A stretch of 64,000 nt of DNA, from NCBI GenBank assembly GCA_949825025.1, contig OX463780.1:41024979-41088978 (forward strand), written 5' to 3'. Positions 42,623-56,152 of this stretch are shown in pieces. The DNA is from Siphlonurus alternatus (taxonomy: Eukaryota; Arthropoda; Insecta; Ephemeroptera; Siphlonuridae). The translations under genes were made by a program, and so were the position numbers. The first letter of the stretch is position 1, and each line of letters starts with the position of its first letter. The notes below the pieces were generated by a model. It had not been told where the DNA came from, searched no databases, and saw nothing but the letters and a program-made list of their open reading frames with translations.

Positions 42623-43343
42623 ATTGCAGCCACAGAATGGAGTACCTTGTAGAACATCATAATACTACAGTTTTTCAAATTTCTTGGTTGTATCCTAAAT
42701 TTATGACCAGAATGTGAAGGAACTTCAATGAGGTGTTTCTCACTATGCAATTTTATTTATCATATTATACTCCAGATCACGACAATGCACTATACACGAA
42801 CCCATGTTATGAGTTACTCCTCTTACCTTATCAATGTTTACACTTCTGGGTACAAAGATTGTGATGTGAGGATTTATTTGTCATCAAGGCGTTCCAAGTT
42901 TACCTGCATGAGACTTATTCTCGCCGGATTACATCACTATATATATAATAACCACTTTGTGCTGCACTATAATAATAGCTGGCTTGCATTATAATAAATC
43001 GCCTGCTCTGTTCCATGAATCAAGTGACAAAGCGAGCTTTGACAAGCAAGGACTTGCATGTTCGGTCAGACAGCTTAGAGTCTGTCACCATGCAGCATGC
43101 TACTGCATATATGTCATTTTTTTTTATAAATAATTTGCTCTCAGTGCAGCTTGCGGGGGTGTTTGTATGTGTACAGCTGGAATGTTTTCAACTGTATAAC
43201 ATTGATTGTCACTGTATAATGATAAATAATTATGATATTTATTCCATATTTGTTTAAAACGTGACTCATATAAACTGCAATTTAACTTTAATGAAAGATT
43301 TATAATGATCATGAACTAAAACTTTGTTAAAATTTCACAGCAA

Positions 43344-43405
<62 letters not shown>

Positions 43406-44390
43406 CATACATACATACATATATATATACATATATATAAATAGATTAGCAGACAAAATATGAATAAATAAAAAATTAATATAAATATATTTCGTTGATA
43501 TCTGATCCCATAAAATTCCTTCGTTATCAATATTCTCGACGTTATATAATATAATTTTTATATATTGACAAAATGATAACTTATTATGTTTATAAGCATC
43601 AGAGATCAGAAGTAAAAGCCCTAAAAAATAATTTTCTTTAAAAAATTGACATGTTTTTAAATGCATACTATAAAGAGGAAAGAGAGGTCAATGACCTTAA
43701 ATTTTAATCCGCCTGACTTGATATGAATATTTTTCAACAGCCATTGACATCCTTTGATATTGTCACCCTGATGTTAAAAGGAAAGAGCAGTAATCTATCA
43801 AAGAGACTATTTTAAGAATATTGATTGCAATTTTTATTAGACTTGATTGATCGTGACGGTTTTTTAAGCGTGTTTCTTGAACAAATATTTCACTCTTAAT
43901 TGAAGTCAGGTTTATTATAAAAACTTATCGCATGGTCCAGGTGCTTTATGATACATGTCACGTTCTTCACTTCAATGGATAAATTAAACAAATTATCATT
44001 AAATTCATTCATGTATATATTTTCATATCGGATAAACACTTGTTGTCACAGGATAATTTATAAAAATAATATAATTATTTATTTATAAATCAAAATATTG
44101 CTTATGTCATTTGTTGTAATGAGCCTCTATATACATTTTTTATTGTCGTATCAAATTCCTTTCTATCTAAGAATTTATTCTTTGAACAGGTGATAGAAGA
44201 GAGGAAAAAACATTTAAGTTGAGAGAAAAAAATAATAAAACAGGTCTGAAATATTGTTTAGACAGCATTCTTCTTCCGATTTCTTTTATAATAGAAGATG
44301 TATATATTTTTTTTATCAATGAACTTCTTAACAGTCTTGTATTACAATTTTGATTATTGTTCTTGTGTGTTTTATGCCGACTATATTATA
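42623..44390. other. Intergenic DNA with TA/CATA microsatellite
   Basis: A (TA)25 run at 43351-43400 is followed by (CATA)5 to 43420. No gene or further element recognised. Confidence 0.6.
43351..43420. repeat. (TA)n(CATA)n compound microsatellite
   Basis: About 25 TA units followed by five CATA units. Confidence 0.95.
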
Positions 44391-44398
44391 TATAAAAG
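44391..44398 (+). promoter_or_regulatory. Candidate TATA box of the first alternative exon
   Basis: TATAAAAG is followed by GC-rich sequence (cgtgccggcagctggtgagt). If used, transcription would start near 44420 and give a 5' UTR of about 470 bases with several short upstream ORFs before the ATG at 44892. Confidence 0.35.
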
Positions 44399-44891
44399 CG
44401 TGCCGGCAGCTGGTGAGTAGGGGGAGGATTGGTGTATTTGAGAGAGGATCTCATAGAGAGATAGGGGGAGAAGTAGTATTTTGAATCTTTTCCCTCCTCC
44501 CCCATTGAAAATGGTCCTATTTTTTTGATGGCTCAGCTGCTGCTATGCGCCGTGTTTCTGGCAGAGCGTATCGATTTTTCGTCGTTCTATGAGCGAGCAA
44601 GTAACTTCGCGGCGCCACCAGCAGCAGCAATATTACACAGCTGTGTGTGTTACCGTCGTTCGCGACGCCCGCTACACCGCCGCACTTACATTTAGAGCGT
44701 CCTCCAGTTAACTAGCCGCTGCAGTTGTTGCACCTGAGTGGTGTACGGAGTTCTCCACTTTTACTGCTGGACAAGACAATCCCGGACACTCCCACTTTCC
44801 ACATGACGGCGACAAGACATCAATACACTTCCCCCACTTCGTAGTAGTGCCATCTATATATTATTTAACATCAAGTTTGGGGGGGACGCAC

Positions 44892-44911
44892 ATGAACTGC
44901 TGTTCTAACGT
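44892..44911 (+). CDS. Candidate alternative first exon A (MNCCSN...)
   Basis: ATG with six codons (MNCCSN) plus two bases runs into a strong donor gtgagt at 44912. The upstream 350 bases are much more GC- and CpG-rich than the surroundings (44530-44830), as for a 5' UTR or promoter region. The exon ends in phase 2, the same as candidate exons at 49579 and 61227. The protein family is unknown because the shared exons are outside the window. Confidence 0.45.
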
Positions 44912-45705
44912 GTGAGTATTGTATTATTTTATATTAGTGATAATCAGTAGAAATTATATAATGTAATTTGAAGTGAAATGCAATGAAAATCCAGCTTATT
45001 ATGAAATTGTATTTTTTTCAAAATTTCGTTAGAATACATTTTTTTTTTTTCTCCCACAATCTATAGAAAATGCGATTGTTGTAGTTCTGTACATAAAACA
45101 CAATATAGAGTTTAGAAATGCATCTAAAATGGTACGTCTCTTTCATTGTTTTCGTTTTCAATGTTTACGTTTGTTTCTATGTATCGCAGATAAAGATATC
45201 AGCAGGCCAATGCACTTGTATACGTTGCATAGCGTGAACTTCGTATTTGTTTACTTCAACATTGAGATCGTTTTTTTACCACCACCGGTAAGGTTTTCAT
45301 TTATGAAAAATAAACAATTCTCATATTTTTAATATTATCTTATTTCTTTAGGATAATACGAAAAGAATAAATTTGATTTAGCTTCCTAATGAATTTGTAC
45401 CCCATAACTTCATTTTATCTCCATGATCCATCCAGCTGACGTACGTAAATTTAAAAACAAACTAAGAATTATTGTAAACAAAAAATAAATGTATACTGTA
45501 AGTGGGCGTCTCTATCAGCAACAAACCCTTGACTCATTCCCAAAAATTGTTTTAAATATAATTATTCATATTATATTAAGCAGATTAAGCTCCCTGCAGC
45601 TTTAACTACTTTCAAATCCAACACTGTACCATACTGTACACTATCATAAAAGCACACCTAAAAATAATATAATTCATGAAAATTGAGATATATTTTTAAT
45701 ATAAG

Positions 45706-45966
45706 TATAAAAAGTGTTTTTACTATAGCGGGTATATGCATATTTCATGAGGCGACGCTTGGTATTCCCAGTGAGGAGTCTGGTCCGACTGGCTAGACTA
45801 CTGCTGGACATTAGTAAGGAACGGGTAGAGGGAGAAGATGGAAATCGCACGACCGAGCATTGTTGTGTACGAGAGAACAAGTCGTGACGATGCCACCTAT
45901 ACTGTCACCGTCATAATCATACGCTCGGCCCCAATACAGCTGGTCGTACAGTACATCCTAACTTTT
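45706..45966 (+). other. TATA box followed by GC-rich open patch
   Basis: TATAAAAAG at 45706 is followed by about 230 bases that are open in several frames. On the + strand a frame from ATG at 45838 (MEIARPSIVVYERTSRDDAT...) continues 43 codons to a donor ttt/gtgagt at 45967. Another frame from ATG at 45747 (MRRRLVFPVRSLVRLARLLL) stops at 45907. On the - strand a frame reads DVLYDQLYWGRAYDYDGDS from about 45955. At most one is real, and the + donor favours a + strand first exon in phase 0. No family recognised. Confidence 0.3.
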
Positions 45967-48900
45967 GTGAGTATACGGGTCTTTCACCATTCGTCACAAA
46001 ACAATATGACGTCATAATTGTGTAGGCAAAACATTGTCAGCGGTATAGCAGATACGTGTTAAAGTTGGTCTTGAAATTAATTTCTCCTGACGATTCGTAT
46101 ATCATTTCTCGTAGAAAATTCTTTCATAAATGGTGACAAGAAGAACCAATGTTAGTGAAAAAAAATATTTGGCGACCAAAACTGTTATGAGAAAAGAGAT
46201 GTTGTGAGTTATGTTAACACGCACAGCATACGATTTTAGGGTTTTCTGCCTACATCCCGAAGCTATTCGGGTGGCTTCGGGCATCCCCGTGCTACCCAAA
46301 ATGTAAACATGAAATTCCCGAACCCACTAAGTCTTTGGTAACCTTAGCATGAGTAATTTTATCATTGGAAGGGTTGCATAGGATCCTCTTCTGTAAAAGA
46401 TCCTGTGGGTTGATCCCAAGTAAGTTTAATTTCATTGAAGTGAGTGTAGGATAAATCAATATTTCCTGTTAGGAGAAACATTTTAAAATATCGTGCAGAC
46501 AACATTTAGATTTTTAAAACTAAGGAAGATTATTAATTTTCATGCACTTAATTTATAACCCATAATCATGCATGTGCAATATCTTAATATAATATGCCCT
46601 TAACAGGAATTGTCATTTTCACTTCGTTGAACCTTTGTGTTCGGTTCTCATTATATGAATGTCATGATGTTCGTATACAGAGAGATGCTGCAGTAGTAGG
46701 TACAGAATTCAGACAATGACAGTATAACTGCATGATGTCGTTGTGGACATTGATTTTATCATATTACGAACTACAAGCCGCTCTTTATATGTCACACATT
46801 CCTAGTATAAGCTTTCTTAGAGTCTACCGTGTTGATTATACTAACTACTAATGCATTTCTACTTTTTATTTTTTTGTCACGCCTACTTATATTATATTGA
46901 AAAGTTAATCCCTGGACACGTTATTTTTTAATGATAAGGATGATCATTTTAGTCATGGTACTCAAAATATGTTTTGTGTCTATATCTGATCTTTTAAAGA
47001 AAGTAACCGTATGAGCTTAAAATTATTATGTAAAATAAAATTATTATTATTTAGAAAAAGAAAATAATAAAGAAAAACATATAATATAACATTTTGTCAT
47101 ATTCGTGACCTCAGTTTATAAAAAAAGGGCGTATACTTTTAGGATTGTTTAACACATATCCTTGAATATACATGTACTTTATAACTTGAATAACGGGTTT
47201 AAGATAAAGAAAAAGTTATTAAAAAAATAAATATTTATAACAACGGAAATATAAATAATTATAATTACCTTGTAACTTCAAGATTATTACAGGTCGAGGC
47301 ACATGTATAATTTGAAACCTGCATGATATATATAAATAATAATGCCTGTATGCTATGCATAAGTATATATGAGATATCAATAATATTGGAGTGTAAGTAA
47401 TAAATAATTAATCAACGGTATTGCACCGTGTAGAAATCATTCACTAAAAATAATATCTTTAAATTGGTGTGTACATAGCAAGATTTTAATTACTGAAATT
47501 TAATATGGTAAATTATGCCATGGTTATCGAATGTTTATTAAACTTAGAGTGTGCATGTGAAGCCGGTAAAAAACAAAATTGAGATATTTTTACCACTGTT
47601 CTGTGCAGGTGAGCCTGCAAAAGTCGCATGTAGGCAACTGTGTTTGCGCGTAAGTCAAGAGATTGCATCTGTCAGGATGAGTTAAAATATTGTTAAAACA
47701 ATATAGTTGTTTATCGTTCCCTTTAAAAACTTAAAATATAAAAAAAAATAAAATCGATTTAAAATAACAGAATTATTATATCAAATTTAATATACTTCCC
47801 AGCAGCATGCAATCTATAATGGTATTCGTCTAAAATTAAATATTGAAACACATCTTTTACCCTGTATTTTCACCCATATTCTTATAATAAAATCTCTTCT
47901 TATCAAAATCTGTTTGAGACAATAACAAAACCTTATTAATATCAAATAAAAATAGTGTATAAAAGTATTAACAGCTGAAAATATTAAATACATTTTAGTT
48001 GCTGAAAACATAAAATCAATTCAATCTCAGTCATATATTACATCATGAGGCAACTCATATTTAACTCTATACCACTTTATCGCTTGTGCATGTTTACAGA
48101 AAACTTGACTCAAAAAGGATTTCCTTTCATTTTTATTTATTTTTTCTCTTCACATGACCTATTTTTTTTGTACATTTATTTAGCAGCACTATATATTTGA
48201 GGGTCGTTGGTATGTATGCAATTCTCAAGTAGTATATCCGTTCGTGGCTTCTGCTTTACGTTTCTCCCAGCCGTTGTTTAACTTTAAAACCCCCTTCTCT
48301 TTGGTTATATCTTACGTCAACAACGTGTAGTCTTTTTTGCAGCAGATACTATGCATGCTGCTGGAGTAACAAACACGGTCATGGAATAGCAAAACATCAC
48401 GTGCAATATCCTGTGCTCTACTCGTCTCACCTTACTGAAATAACTATGAAATGTTGCCTTATAGAAACAATTTGACACAGCTGTTGCATTTTTTTTTTTA
48501 AAGTAATAAAATATTACTAATTTTATGATAATTTTAAATTCAAAACATGATATATATATATATGTAATTATTTATCAAATCTCTCCATGCAAATTTATAT
48601 TTTCACAAAAGTAAAAATATATTAAAGTACAATTTAACTGCAAAGTGCACTGCAGTCTTGCAATGTATGCAATCAAGAATACTATAAATAATGCAAGCCC
48701 AGTTATGTACTAGAATTATGTATGTAGCGATGACGAGAGAGTATACGAATAGTAAAATTAATGTTATATTCCCTAATACAAAAATATATAGCCACAACTC
48801 AAAAAAATTTCATCCTGGGCATATTTGAGTGTTGAAACTTTGCATTGCAGATAATTATATTCTCCAAAAGAATTTTCTCAAGCTAAAGCTACATGAAATT

Positions 48901-49535
48901 TTAAAAACTAATATATATATAGGCTGCATGAAAATAAAAACTTGCATTTCTGACAAATCCCAGAGGGGACATAAAATTAATTTAAATGTATTTTAATTTG
49001 TTGCTCTAATAAATCAAGTATACTAGATTTATTTCTTGACAGCATGTCAGAATGGATTTCACACACTTAGCAGAGAGGTCGAGTGTTACAGTACAGCTGC
49101 AGGCAAGCTAAGGGTTATCTGCTGCTTGTTACTTAAAAACCATCACTTGACTCGAGTGCGTCAGCGTGCTGGAGTGCATGTTGTGGCTCGTATAGTTATA
49201 GTCTGCATCATCAGCTGTGCTCGTCACCTCTCTCGCGCGGACTTGGTACAATTATAACTCATAGATACCAGAATGACACGCTAGTGGTGGCCCATGCAGA
49301 GACATAGCGCCATGCACGCGTGCCACCCGTGTCTGCTGCTGCTGCTTGCCAGTCCGCCGCTCTCTAAAGACTATTTTTAAAGCTCTCTTCCTTGTAGGAT
49401 TTTTGCTTTAGCTTCTCTCTCTTAAAAGTATAGGAGCCACCAACGGTTTAATGTTTTCAGAAGCTCAAAGCTAGCTTGTCTTTCAGTTCTTGTCCCCATG
49501 AGGTCTGTCTTGTCTTTTTAATTCTCTAACTGCGT
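45967..49535. other. AT-rich DNA, probably intron of the right-hand gene
   Basis: No exon, RNA or element recognised. TGACGTCA occurs at 46007-46014. A GC-richer stretch at 49030-49400 may be promoter or 5' flank of the next exon, but its ORF has no ATG start. Confidence 0.5.
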
Positions 49536-49578
49536 GTATAAAAAATTATTAATATTTGACATTAATCCAAGTCACGAA

Positions 49579-49652
49579 ATGGACTGGAAGTTGCAATGTG
49601 ATGATGAATATCATGAAAGTTTAGATGAATTTCCACCACAAGTTGAAGAAAC
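49579..49652 (+). CDS. Candidate alternative first exon B (MDWKLQCDDEYHES...)
   Basis: ATG in context acgaaATGG starts 24 codons, acidic (MDWKLQCDDEYHESLDEFPP and QVEE), plus two bases, then a strong donor gtaagt at 49653. TATAAAAA at 49537-49544 lies 35 bases upstream of the ATG, which would leave a very short leader, so transcription may instead start further up. It ends in phase 2, matching the other candidate first exons. No family recognised. Confidence 0.5.
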
Positions 49653-51577
49653 GTAAGTGATTATTACTGTATTAAAGTTTAATTTTAACAACCTTATTCC
49701 TGACCTAAATTTGTCGTGAATGTAATGATACATAAATCTAAAAGTAATTTAATCCTTAGTTTAATAAATATTATCTGGGAAATGTTATGTTATGTCATGG
49801 GGATGATTTTTTTTTTTCTTCTCACTTTTATGAACCATAAATACATGTTTGTTTGTGGTCCTTGTTACATACTATTATAACAAGTGATTTACTTGCATGA
49901 AGATTGACCTACTTTAAATCTCTGTACTATAACCCTTTTAACCTTCAATATATTATAATTTTGGCATACATGAACACTCTTAATATTAATACACTCAATT
50001 AGCTTATATGTATGTGCACTTTATATAAACTTGTCCTTAAGGTTATTTTTAGTTTTATATGCACCCCTGCACATGTGAAATATACTTGTGTCTGTTTCTT
50101 CACTTTCTTTAGCCCAGTAAATGTTTTTTTTTTTCTCTCGTCTCTTAAAAGCTATAAATGTGCATCTTCAGTTTTATGCACTGTATATATTATAGCATTG
50201 TGTCCATCTTTTGAGATTAATAACGTCGTAAAACTAATGTGGTAGTGCATGCATACTCTATTATAGCTGCATGCCGCCTCCCTACACCATATCAGTTTAA
50301 AATATAACCATGTGTATTTCAATATTTTTTTAAGCTTGTACAAATTTATATATTTAAGCTCATCTTTAGATTATATTTATTTTTATATATAATATTTTTC
50401 GTTGCATTTTTTAAATACATGTTATGCACATAAAATACACAGGTACAATGCATTTTTATAATATTTTTATTGTTGTTAGTTGAATAGAAGATGTGTTATT
50501 ATGCAGGAATTATTAATAATTGCCAATAGTTTGGTTAATTACAAATATTTTGATGTTACTTGAGCTGTCTAAAGGGAAAATGCAGCTATATAAATTATCT
50601 ACCAGCATGCATGCAATAATTACTTATTAATTCATATGATTACTCCCATTATAAAACTGACCAATAAGGATTTATTTTTTTCCTTACCTTTATATTATGA
50701 TGTAAGGAATTTATAGCAGAATATAAAAAATAATTGATACTAAATCATTATAGTTATAGCGTTACAGCTGATGACTTTTCCCTAATATATAAGCAAATAT
50801 ACGTGTAGATCTCTGGAAAAACATTCATTCATTTAAAATAATATATAGATTAATGATATGGCACATATTAATCAGGCAAAATAAATTTATTACCAATAAC
50901 AACTATAACTATTAATCAAATTAAATATGTAAAATATAACTATGAATTATAACAGCAAGGTCTTAATCACCTTAACGCTAAAAACGATTTTAGAAGCCGT
51001 GTAACATTTTGGCACGTCGATTATTCGTTTGCAGCAGCAGCACCAACCATTGATCACTGAATCCCGACTATAACTACTTCTCTTTTTAACTGTAGGGGCT
51101 ATAAGTAGTTACAGTTTAAAACAAGAGCAGTCTTTTATTCTAGACTTTGTGAAACCTTACTTGATTTTTTTTTCTTTACAGCAAAATTTAAGCTATATTT
51201 ACATGGAAATAACTGAGTAGTTTCCATACGCATAAAATGTGCTTAATAAATTCTTATTATAGCAGGTTTCTTTTACAATTCAAGTCAGTGATTCTATTTA
51301 TTGTTATTTCTTTCCCACTACCTAACACAGCAGTACATATTATATACGCATAAAAAATATATAAATATTACGGTCCATTTATGTATCTTTTTTATATATT
51401 ATATACCCGGAACGTGAGTATTTGGTGGGTACACCCACATTGACGATACATGAAAATAAAAACCACAGACCTTTAAAGACATTTCAGAACCTTACTCAGC
51501 TCAGAACTATAATAATATTTAAAAAAAAAAAAAAAAAAAAAACTTTTTCCTTTCATATGTGAGATTTTACATTAGCA
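49653..51577. other. AT-rich DNA
   Basis: Nothing recognised except a 23-base A run at about 51520-51541. Confidence 0.6.
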
Positions 51578-51710
51578 TTAATAATAATAATAATAATAAT
51601 AGTTGTTTATTGAGAATTGGTACAGGAAAAAAAACAGTACACAAAGCCCAATGGGTGACGTGAAAAAGGATATCCCATTCACAAAAGTGTCCAGTCACCC
51701 AAACAAGATA
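51578..51710 (-). mobile_element. Retroelement 3' end with (ATT)n tail, copy 2
   Basis: Same family as 10412-10535, with an (ATA)n tract on the + strand (51578-51600), then gttgtttattgag and gggtgacgtgaaaaaggata. On the - strand it ends AATAAACAAC(TATT)n. The copy may extend to about 51890, where composition stays GC-richer, but the first copy offers no match there. Confidence 0.65.
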
Positions 51711-54608
51711 TATAGGAAAGGAAAGGAAAGGGTTTTAGAATTCTGTTATACAGTGCGGTTTCCATTTCCTTTCCTCGTGTTATGTGCTGATAAGAGTAGA
51801 CTGGAATTATAACACACCAAGCATGCACAACAGAACGACCTGAACAGCGGGACCGTGCACTAGTCCGGAACACCAAGTTGAGCACCTCTGTGGTATGGTA
51901 AGTTGATAGCTTCTTATTCTTATATTATAGTATCACCAAAAACAGGTGCAACTTCTTCTATCACATGTGTTATCGACACTCATTCTCAAATATCACATTA
52001 CAGTCTAAAAAGTCGGTTGTTGCTACTTATGCAGAGTTTGTTGTTATTATTACAGAAATTTAATATGAAAATATTTTCAATTTGTTTTTGTTTTCTTAAT
52101 TTTATCTTTATAATAAATAGATTTTAACTATTTAAATTTATAATTTTTATATGTAATTTTATTAAAAAGCTTTGTTTCGTTGGAATTATATTATTATTAT
52201 ACAGTCTGAATGCTTTTTATAAGATTATTTTCACATTGTTTTTAAGCTTATGAATCAAGCTCGTGAGTCAGAGTATATTTTTTTCTCTTTTACGTATGTT
52301 AGAGCATAATATAACTGTAACCTAATTAGAATCTATACTAAACTGTACTCTATAACAATAGTCATGGACTAAAATTAGAAAATATCTCAGGAATCCTTCT
52401 TAAAATTAATTCTGACGTATTTCTTGATTAATTCATATCGTAAAATAAACAAAACTCATTCCTGGCAACAAAAAGAAGTTTCATAATTTATTTTTAAATT
52501 TAAGTCTCTAAACTTTTCTTTTAAAAAAATAAATTTCATTATAAATAATATAATAATATTTAATATTATTTTTTTAACCTCTTTTTTTTTAGCTAATACA
52601 AAAAAGCAAACAAACTCTCTTTGAAATTTTACATATTTATATTTAAAACCATGTATGCAAACTAGAAAGTGGAGAAATATAAGGTAAATATTTATATTGC
52701 GCAGTTTTACGTCAACTCGACTGCACGCTGACTAGCACGTTGTTGAGTTCATATCGATTTTGTTGGTGCGGCCACGCACCCCCGCGTGACAAGCGGCATA
52801 AGACCACGCCCTCAAATGTCACCTTAACAACAATAACAAGACAACAATATTAAGGTATCATTGTTATTATCACGAGTTTCAAAAAATTTGATTTGGTGAT
52901 CACTCCAATCAAACTATAATATAATACAAATTATTTTTGCCAAATCTTTATATCTACAGTAAAAATTATGTGCTTAAAAATATTAAAATGTTTATATTTC
53001 TATAGAATGGTTATGTAATAAGTAATATTCATAGAATAGTAAAATTTTTAAAATATTTCACTGCTTTGTATAATTTGCTCCATCTCCAAATATTTTGTTT
53101 AAAATTATTCATTAAGCTATATATATATAAGACAATTTAAAGTGCAGATAAATTCATTCTCAGCAAATAGTGTCCAAATTTGTATTTCAGATTTATATTT
53201 TATATAATAATATATATTTTTATATATATAATGAAAGAAAAAAACGCAAGATTTGAACGTAAAATTTTATTCTTGATAGGAAACAAAATGTATCTCAAAT
53301 TCTGCATGCTGTATAAATATAAATGTATAATAATTATACTGTACATTGAAATATATTTAAATTTCTTTGCCTTGCAATATATAAAGTAAGGTTATCACTT
53401 AACATTTAATTGAGCATTAATGACTTTGAAATTGTATGATGTCACAGATAAAAATAAAACTCTTTACAATTATTATCATATATTTTTACTGTAAAAGCCG
53501 CAACTAAAAAAAAATAAATAAAATGAAGTCATGTTAGGTTTTAGAGGAGGTCTATTTTTCAACTTTAGCAAAAAAATGTGCAGTTCTTCGATTTATGAAG
53601 AAATTAAAACAAAATTAAAGCTATAATATGAAGTAATGTATTCTTCACTCTTTTTTCAAGTTTTTTTTTATTATATTTTTTTCTATTTTTATGCAAATTT
53701 TAATTTTTCTAATCTAAAAATGGATGTTTTTGTATAATAGGGCCTATCTGTTCTCAATTACAAAAATTTATTTAAATGAGATGATTAAGTTGGTTGCAGA
53801 AAATAAGTTGATGAAAAAAAAAAAATGAATGAATGTTTTATTGTCTTTTGATGCGTGGCGTACATAATATATATATAAAAAGTACTACATGATACAATGT
53901 TCTAGCTAACAAGACACAAGACCGTAAACATAATTTAAGTAACCATGATCTATGTATTAAAACACGCACACAAATTTGCCGCATAGGATAAAGTTTTTGT
54001 TTTATCCATGACCTTTGCATGATAGAGGTCATTTCTTATAATTTTATTCCGGTGAGCGTGCTTGTCAAGTGTTAAGACTTACTTTTTTTTTTCTCTCTAT
54101 TAACATAGCATACCATACAGCTCGTTTGCTAGACTCTAATTATCGCTATTTTTATGCCTCGTGTACCCGCTATATTTCATGACTCATACACACCATACGG
54201 TTCACTGAACATCGTAGAAACTCAATGTGCAATTTTTTTTTCTTTTACTTGGAGGTTGTGCATGTTTACTTGCAAAAAAAATGCCATATGCTATAGAGTA
54301 GTTTTTTTTTTTTTTTTTTTAGTACAGCATTGGTTCTTTGAAATTTTTACATGGTTTACTATAATTACATTAAAGCAACACTTCATCATCAGCATATTCA
54401 ACTAACAATTTAGTCTTATTTTTGTCCAACTTTTCATCCCTCCTGCCCTTTTCCTTCCATAAATTTGTTGCTAATGCTCATCAGACAACTCCATATTAAT
54501 TAGTCGTATTGTTTTTATTATTTGCAATTTGCATGCATTGCAGCCATGGGTAGGGTATTGTTTATTTACGAGGCGATGAACGCTGCATGCAATGATGGTT
54601 AATATGGT
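51711..54608. other. AT-rich DNA
   Basis: No supported gene. A short GC-rich patch at 52725-52815 (around gtgcggccacgcacccccgc) is unexplained. (TA)n tracts occur near 53120 and 53865. Confidence 0.5.
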
Positions 54609-54856
54609 TGATTGATTGGTTGGTATTTTAGGGCAATTGACACATTTTGGTCATGTATGCCGCCATGGTTAGTATGGTTATGTATTATGTTATATTGTAT
54701 AATAAATATATGTTTTACGTTAATTGTAATATAATCATGAAGAAAAAAATATGACAAATCGGACTTATAACTACCGCTACTCAGAAATAATTTTATTGCA
54801 TTGATTGATTGATATTTTGGGGCAATTGACACATTTTGGTCATGTATGCCCCCAAT
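54609..54856. repeat. Two copies of a retroelement-tail-like sequence, 187 bases apart
   Basis: gggcaattgacacattttgg followed by tcatgtatgcc occurs at about 54631-54662 and 54819-54850, each preceded by (attg)n-like ttgattgattg. The repeat may be the end of a retroposon or a local duplication. Confidence 0.6.
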
Positions 54857-55750
54857 TTTATTGCACTATTTTATATAGTATATATTAATAACTAGACTAA
54901 CCAAGGTGTGTATATATTAAATGTATTATCCTTGTATGTAATATAACTGATATAACTCCATCAGCATGAAACAAAATATGAAATTTTATGTGTTATCATA
55001 TGTTTATTCCAAATATGCAGTTTACTGTATTTCACGAGTTTTTATAATTATTTATTTTTTTTTAAATCATAAATCTGTTATAATACATACAATATATTTA
55101 GAGTATATTATATATTATGTACCTGTATGGACGGTAAACCAAAGATATATAATTATATATATCATAAACATTGAGGAAGCCTTTCGATTCCTAATTTCGA
55201 CTTCGTCGTGTTGCTATGGAAACGAAGAAGAAATCGAATCGTGAACTTTGATTGGTTTGATCAGTAGAATGGCTTGAACAATTAACAATACGTATTGCCT
55301 TCATAAAAATGCTCATTGTTAGTCACATATATAAGGGGACACGACCAAAACTTCATCACAATGGTCTTCGTAGAATCAATATCTATATTCGTTATTTCCT
55401 GTAAAAGAAAAAAAAAAAAAAAAAAACTTAAATAGACGCTTGAATGGATTAAAATTTATCTCAGTTGTTGTTATTCGATCATGTTCTAATGATCTCATAT
55501 TTCGTCAGCTCAAATATCCTAAATAACTTAACCTCGGCTGAACCTGATTACACGCAGGTGCGGTATATTATGTGACACGTACAGGTATGGAGATAGAAAC
55601 AGTAATTAAGACTTAATACAATTTTAATGATTCCAACTTGTATTTGAAAACACATACATAATTATAACAGAAGACAAAAAAATAACTTGCTTTTGAGTTT
55701 AACCCCTGCTGTAACTATATATAGGCAACACTTCGGGCATCCAAATTCTT
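54857..55750. other. AT-rich DNA
   Basis: Contains a small hairpin (55187-55246, cgattcctaatttcgacttc with inverted partner) and a 20-base A run at about 55409. No gene recognised. Confidence 0.55.
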
Positions 55751-56152
55751 AGAATTTTTTTTTTAATTTTTAATCAAACCCTATTGGGTACTTCTATTTA
55801 CTAATTACATACTACTTTGAAACCCCGAACCTTCCGAAACCCTAACTTGAGCGTTTCGCGAGCTCTTCCGGAATGGGGGCGGCCACGGCCTTGCAAATCC
55901 ATCCCGGCATTTGCCTGCGGCTGAGGGAAACGTGGAAACCTCAGCCAGGATGGACGCTACAGCTTTTGTCAATGAACCGGAAGTGCAATGGTCCAAAGCC
56001 AGGGGAACCACATAGTGGAAAAGCGCAACGTTTTACCCCTGGGTGGGAAACGTGGTTTTTGTTGAAAATGGTCACCCATCCAACTACTAACCACGCGCGG
56101 CGTTGCTTGACTTCGGTGATCTGACGAGACCCGGTCAAGCGCACTGCGCCAC
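55751..56152 (-). mobile_element. 5S rRNA-derived SINE, copy 3 (full length)
   Basis: This is the most complete copy. On the - strand it starts gtggcgcagtgcgcttgacc (A-box-like), then tctcgtcagatcaccgaagt and gttggatgggtgacc, which track 5S rRNA from its loop B/helix III region through the C box. The body of about 230 bases contains ggttcattgacaaaagctgt and ends gtttgattaaaaatt with an A-rich tail. No clear flanking duplication seen. Confidence 0.8.

Noticed and set aside
49036..49257. 73-codon open frame before candidate exon B
   Set aside because: It has no ATG start and no family resemblance. It lies in a GC-richer stretch that may simply be promoter or leader.
55795..56124. ORFs over SINE copies 3 and 4 (for example with GICLRLRETWKPQPGWT)
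   Set aside because: The same peptide appears in each antisense SINE copy, so it is repeat sequence and not a gene family.
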